From NCBI GenBank assembly GCA_003488325.1, contig DNLZ01000251.1, positions 1 through 7,682 of the forward strand: a stretch of DNA of 7,682 bases, written 5' to 3'. The stretch is from Planctomycetaceae bacterium (GTDB taxonomy: Bacteria; Planctomycetota; Planctomycetia; Pirellulales; UBA1268). A program made the position numbers and the translations under genes. This document shows, one piece after another, positions 5,438 to 7,682 of the stretch. Position 1 is the stretch's first letter; every line of letters starts with the position of its first letter. The notes under the pieces are model-generated. The model made no database searches. It was not told the origin of the DNA and saw nothing but the letters and a program-made list of their open reading frames with translations.

Positions 5438-7008
5438 GCCCCGCGTCTCAATGGCGCGGCCCAGCCCTTGCTGCGCGAGACGGCGTCCGTCCAGGCGGCC
5501 CGCAGCCGGTCGCGGGCACCGGCCTGCATGGATGGTTCGAAGGTGCGCTCGATGCGGCGCGCCGCGGCCATCTCCGCCGACCCGCCCCACACGCCCGTCG
5601 AGAGACCGGCGAGCAGCGCCGCACCGAGGGCCGTCGTCTCGAGCACGGCGGGCCGATCGACGGGCACGCCGAGCACGTCCGCCTGGATCTGCATGAGCAG
5701 GTCGTTGGCGCTCGCCCCGCCGTCGACGCGCAGCCGCGTGAGCCTGAGTCGCGCATCGCGTTCCATGCACTCGGTCACGTCCGCGACCGACAGCGCGATC
5801 GCCTCGAGGGCCGCGCGGGCGATGTGACCGCGCCCGCTCGCCCGCGAGAGGCCGATGATCATGCCCCGGGCATGGGGGTCCCAATGCGGCGCGCCGAGGC
5901 CCGTCAACGCCGGCACGACGACGACGCCTCCGCTGTCGGGCACGCTCGCGGCCAGCGGCTCGACGTCCCGCGCCTCCGCGATGATGCCGAGCCCGTCGCG
6001 CAGCCAGCCCACGAGCGCACCGGCCACGAAGACCGACCCCTCGAGGCAGTAGTGACGGGCCGGAGCGGTACCCGGCGCGGCCACGGCGCAGGCCGGCGTG
6101 GTGAGCAGTCCGTGACCGGAGGCCACCGCCCGCTCACCCGTCGAGCAGAGCAGGAACGCGCCCGTCCCGTAGGTGTTCTTCGCGTCGCCGGCCCGCTCCA
6201 CCCCCTGGCCGAATGCCGCCGCCTCCTGATCACCGGCGCACCCCCCGATCGTTAGCGCGGCCCCGAGCAGGTGCGCATCCGTCTCGCCGAACGGACCACT
6301 CGAGGGACGCACGTCCGGCAGCATCTCGGGGGGCACGTCGAAGATGCGACAGAGATCCGGACACCAGGCCTGGGTGTGGATGTCGAAGAGGAGCGTGCGA
6401 CTGGCGTTGGTGACATCCGTGGCATGGACCCGCCCACCCGTCAGACGCCACACGAGAAAACTGTCGACGGTACCGAAGAGGACCTCGCCGGCACCGCACC
6501 GCGCCCGCAGGCCGGGGATCGTGTCCAGCAGGTGCACGATCTTCGTGGCTGAGAAGTACGGGTCGAGGAGGAGGCCGGTGCGCCGGCGCACCTCGTCCTC
6601 GACACCCGCGGCCCGGAGCCGCTCGCAGATCGGCGCGGAGACACGGCTTTGCCAGACGATCGCCGGCGCGACCGGGCGGCCGGTGTCCCGGTCCCAGAGG
6701 ATCGTGGTCTCCCGCTGGTTGGCGATGCCGACGGCCGCGACGTCCCGAGCGGCGACGCCAGCCCGCTCGAGGGCGACGCGGGCGCTCTGCATCTGTGAGT
6801 TCCAGATGTCCTCGGGATCGTGCTCGACGATCCCGAGGTCGTCGCCACCCACACCATCCGCCCGGCGCACGTGCTGGGGAAACGGCTCCTGGCCGACCGC
6901 GACGGGCCTGCCGAGACGATCGAACAGGATTGCCCGGCTCGAGGTCGTCCCCTGGTCGAGCGCGAGCACGAGGGGTGGGGCCGCGGTTTCACCGGACATC
7001 GTTCGCAT
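5431..7008 (-). CDS. glpK: Glycerol kinase
   Basis: GlpK phosphorylates glycerol with ATP to sn-glycerol 3-phosphate in the cytoplasm, feeding glycolysis and lipid synthesis. The 525 residues align along the whole family: phosphate loop LALDQGTTSSR (D18), NQRETT (R99, E100 binding glycerol), DPYFSATK (Y151), FGTVDSFLVWRLT, TNASRTLLFDIHT, catalytic base D260 in AGDQEAAAFGQ, NTYGTGAF, LTGLGAPHWD and LRVDGGASANDLLMQ. All substrate and catalytic residues are present. The start at 7008 is chosen because GGAGG lies 5 nt upstream; the frame stays open to 7665, but that upstream part is antisense to the gene at 7079 and lacks kinase sequence. Oddities are an insertion of about 10 residues at 47-58 and lack of the E. 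coli GKGGTR loop that binds fructose 1,6-bisphosphate; H246 sits where Firmicute enzymes carry the regulatory phosphohistidine. No glpF or glpD is visible nearby. Its stop overlaps the convergent gene by 7 bases. Confidence 0.97.
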   Translation of the reverse strand: MRTMSGETAAPPLVLALDQGTTSSRAILFDRLGRPVAVGQEPFPQHVRRADGVGGDDLGIVEHDPEDIWNSQMQSARVALERAGVAARDVAAVGIANQRETTILWDRDTGRPVAPAIVWQSRVSAPICERLRAAGVEDEVRRRTGLLLDPYFSATKIVHLLDTIPGLRARCGAGEVLFGTVDSFLVWRLTGGRVHATDVTNASRTLLFDIHTQAWCPDLCRIFDVPPEMLPDVRPSSGPFGETDAHLLGAALTIGGCAGDQEAAAFGQGVERAGDAKNTYGTGAFLLCSTGERAVASGHGLLTTPACAVAAPGTAPARHYCLEGSVFVAGALVGWLRDGLGIIAEARDVEPLAASVPDSGGVVVVPALTGLGAPHWDPHARGMIIGLSRASGRGHIARAALEAIALSVADVTECMERDARLRLTRLRVDGGASANDLLMQIQADVLGVPVDRPAVLETTALGAALLAGLSTGVWGGSAEMAAARRIERTFEPSMQAGARDRLRAAWTDAVSRSKGWAAPLRRGAQ

Positions 7009-7078
7009 GGGTGCCTCCACCGACGCCACGCACTGGTTCCTGCCGACGACGCAGGTCGGGGCAGGACGGTATCCTCGC
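7009..7078. promoter_or_regulatory. Divergent promoter region between glpK and the right-edge gene
   Basis: Seventy bases separate the glpK start from the outermost start of the divergent gene, so promoters for both should lie here or just inside the neighbour. The only AT-rich patch is GGTATCCT near 7069-7076, readable as a weak -10 box on either strand. No good -35 box accompanies it. If it serves the plus strand, the right-edge gene must start later than 7079. Confidence 0.3.
7014..7018 (-). promoter_or_regulatory. glpK: Shine-Dalgarno site that decides the glpK start
   Basis: GGAGG on the minus strand stands 5 nt upstream of the ATG at 7008 and 14 nt from the next ATG at 6999. It supports 7008 as the start and argues against the much longer open frame reaching to 7665. 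Confidence 0.75.
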
Positions 7079-7682
7079 ATGAAGAGGGGCGAGGCCAAGC
7101 CGGTCGTACGGCCTGCCCGGGCGACGCACCGCCGCATGAGCCGGGGCATGTCGGGAAACGCGATGGCCGCCGCGCACGAATCCGGATCGAAACCGCCCTC
7201 GGCGGTGCCGCCGGCGGCCGGTGAGCGCTGGTTCGCGCTGCGACGGGCGCCCGTCGCCCGCGCGATCTGCATGACGATGCTCGCGACGGCCGTCCTCTCC
7301 GTGACGCCCGCCACGGCCCAGGTCGTGCGCCCGAGCACGAACGGGTTCGCGCGACAGGCACGCCCCTCCTCCGAGGCCGACGCCGTGTCGTCGCTCGATC
7401 GGCCGGTCCACGCCCGCTGGACGGGCCTCCCGCTCGCAGACTGGACGGAGCGCGTGTCGCAGCTCGCCGGGCGCCCCGTGGTCCTCGACCGACGCATCGA
7501 TCCCGATCGACTGGTCACGCTCGAATGTGACGGCGACCCGCTCGAGTCGGTGCTCGCACGGGTCGCCCGCGACGCCGGCGGCGCCGTCGAGGTGCTTGCC
7601 TCGTCGCTCCGGATCGTGCCGTCGGCGGCATTGGGGCGCGCGGCTGCCGCCGAGCGTGCGCGCACCCGCGAGGTGGCGACGG
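7079..7682 (+). CDS. Exported protein with secretin-N-like (STN-like) domain, 3' end outside the window
   Basis: An open plus-strand frame runs from an ATG at 7079 off the right edge, giving at least 201 residues. Later in-frame ATGs at 7136, 7148 and 7163 are possible starts; none has a clear ribosome site, and the later ones give a more usual n-region. A signal peptide is visible: basic WFALRRAPVARA, hydrophobic ICMTMLATAVLSV, and TPATA before Q81 as a likely cleavage site. Residues 114-181 resemble the short secretin/TonB N-terminal fold: WTGLPLADWTERVSQLAG, then VVLDRRIDPDRLVTLE, then PLESVLARVARDAGGAVEVL and LRIVP. The pattern is helix, strand, short turn, strand, helix, strand. In secretins and TonB receptors this fold docks partners; here only the first copy is visible, so the role is open. 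It diverges from glpK and overlaps a long antisense continuation of the glpK frame. Planctomycetes carry similar proteins as far as I recall. Confidence 0.75.
   Translation, partial: MKRGEAKPVVRPARATHRRMSRGMSGNAMAAAHESGSKPPSAVPPAAGERWFALRRAPVARAICMTMLATAVLSVTPATAQVVRPSTNGFARQARPSSEADAVSSLDRPVHARWTGLPLADWTERVSQLAGRPVVLDRRIDPDRLVTLECDGDPLESVLARVARDAGGAVEVLASSLRIVPSAALGRAAAAERARTREVAT

Noticed and set aside
4193..5884. 563-codon minus-strand open frame
   Set aside because: It is antisense to the thioredoxin/YHS gene and overlaps glpK; the composition is Arg/Gly/His-rich with no recognisable domain.
7009..7665. N-terminal extension of glycerol kinase to 744 aa
   Set aside because: The extra 219 residues match no kinase sequence, are antisense to an exported-protein gene, and GGAGG supports the start at 7008.

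Overview
The window is GC-rich and packed with genes on both strands. It most likely comes from a planctomycete, probably of the Pirellulales type. The grounds are recall rather than a search. The first protein resembles a conserved hypothetical I associate with that group. The thioredoxin-fold/YHS-like exported protein and the secretin-N-like protein at the right edge also fit architectures I know from planctomycetes. Rho begins with a Gly/Arg-rich tail.

Layout from left to right. Positions 1-149 are an edge or intergenic stretch with hairpins. Positions 150-893 (minus) encode a conserved protein of unknown function with a very good sigma70-type promoter and Shine-Dalgarno (SD) site. Positions 1050-1397 (plus) hold a small, probably real, hypothetical gene. 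Positions 1442-2812 (minus) encode transcription termination factor Rho. About 850 bases follow with no convincing gene; they contain a minus-strand promoter-like element and a hairpin that could give rho a leader of about 545 nt or a separate small RNA. Positions 3662-5437 (plus) encode an exported protein with a thioredoxin fold lacking CxxC, a long Pro/Ala-rich linker and two tandem YHS-like modules. Positions 5431-7008 (minus) encode glycerol kinase GlpK, overlapping its convergent neighbour by 7 bases. From 7079 (plus) an exported protein with a secretin-N-like (STN-like) domain runs off the right edge.

The genes do not form one operon: directions alternate and functions do not obviously combine. 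Rho is a housekeeping factor. GlpK stands without visible glpF or glpD. The two exported proteins look like planctomycete envelope or periplasmic proteins of unknown role. No intrinsic terminator with a U-tract was seen between the convergent pairs, which suits Rho-dependent termination. I saw no mobile element, CRISPR array, tRNA or rRNA. I did not find a clear new multi-gene system. The most interesting items are the CxxC-less thioredoxin/double-YHS protein, the disordered tail replacing the usual N-terminal domain of Rho, and the long gap upstream of rho.
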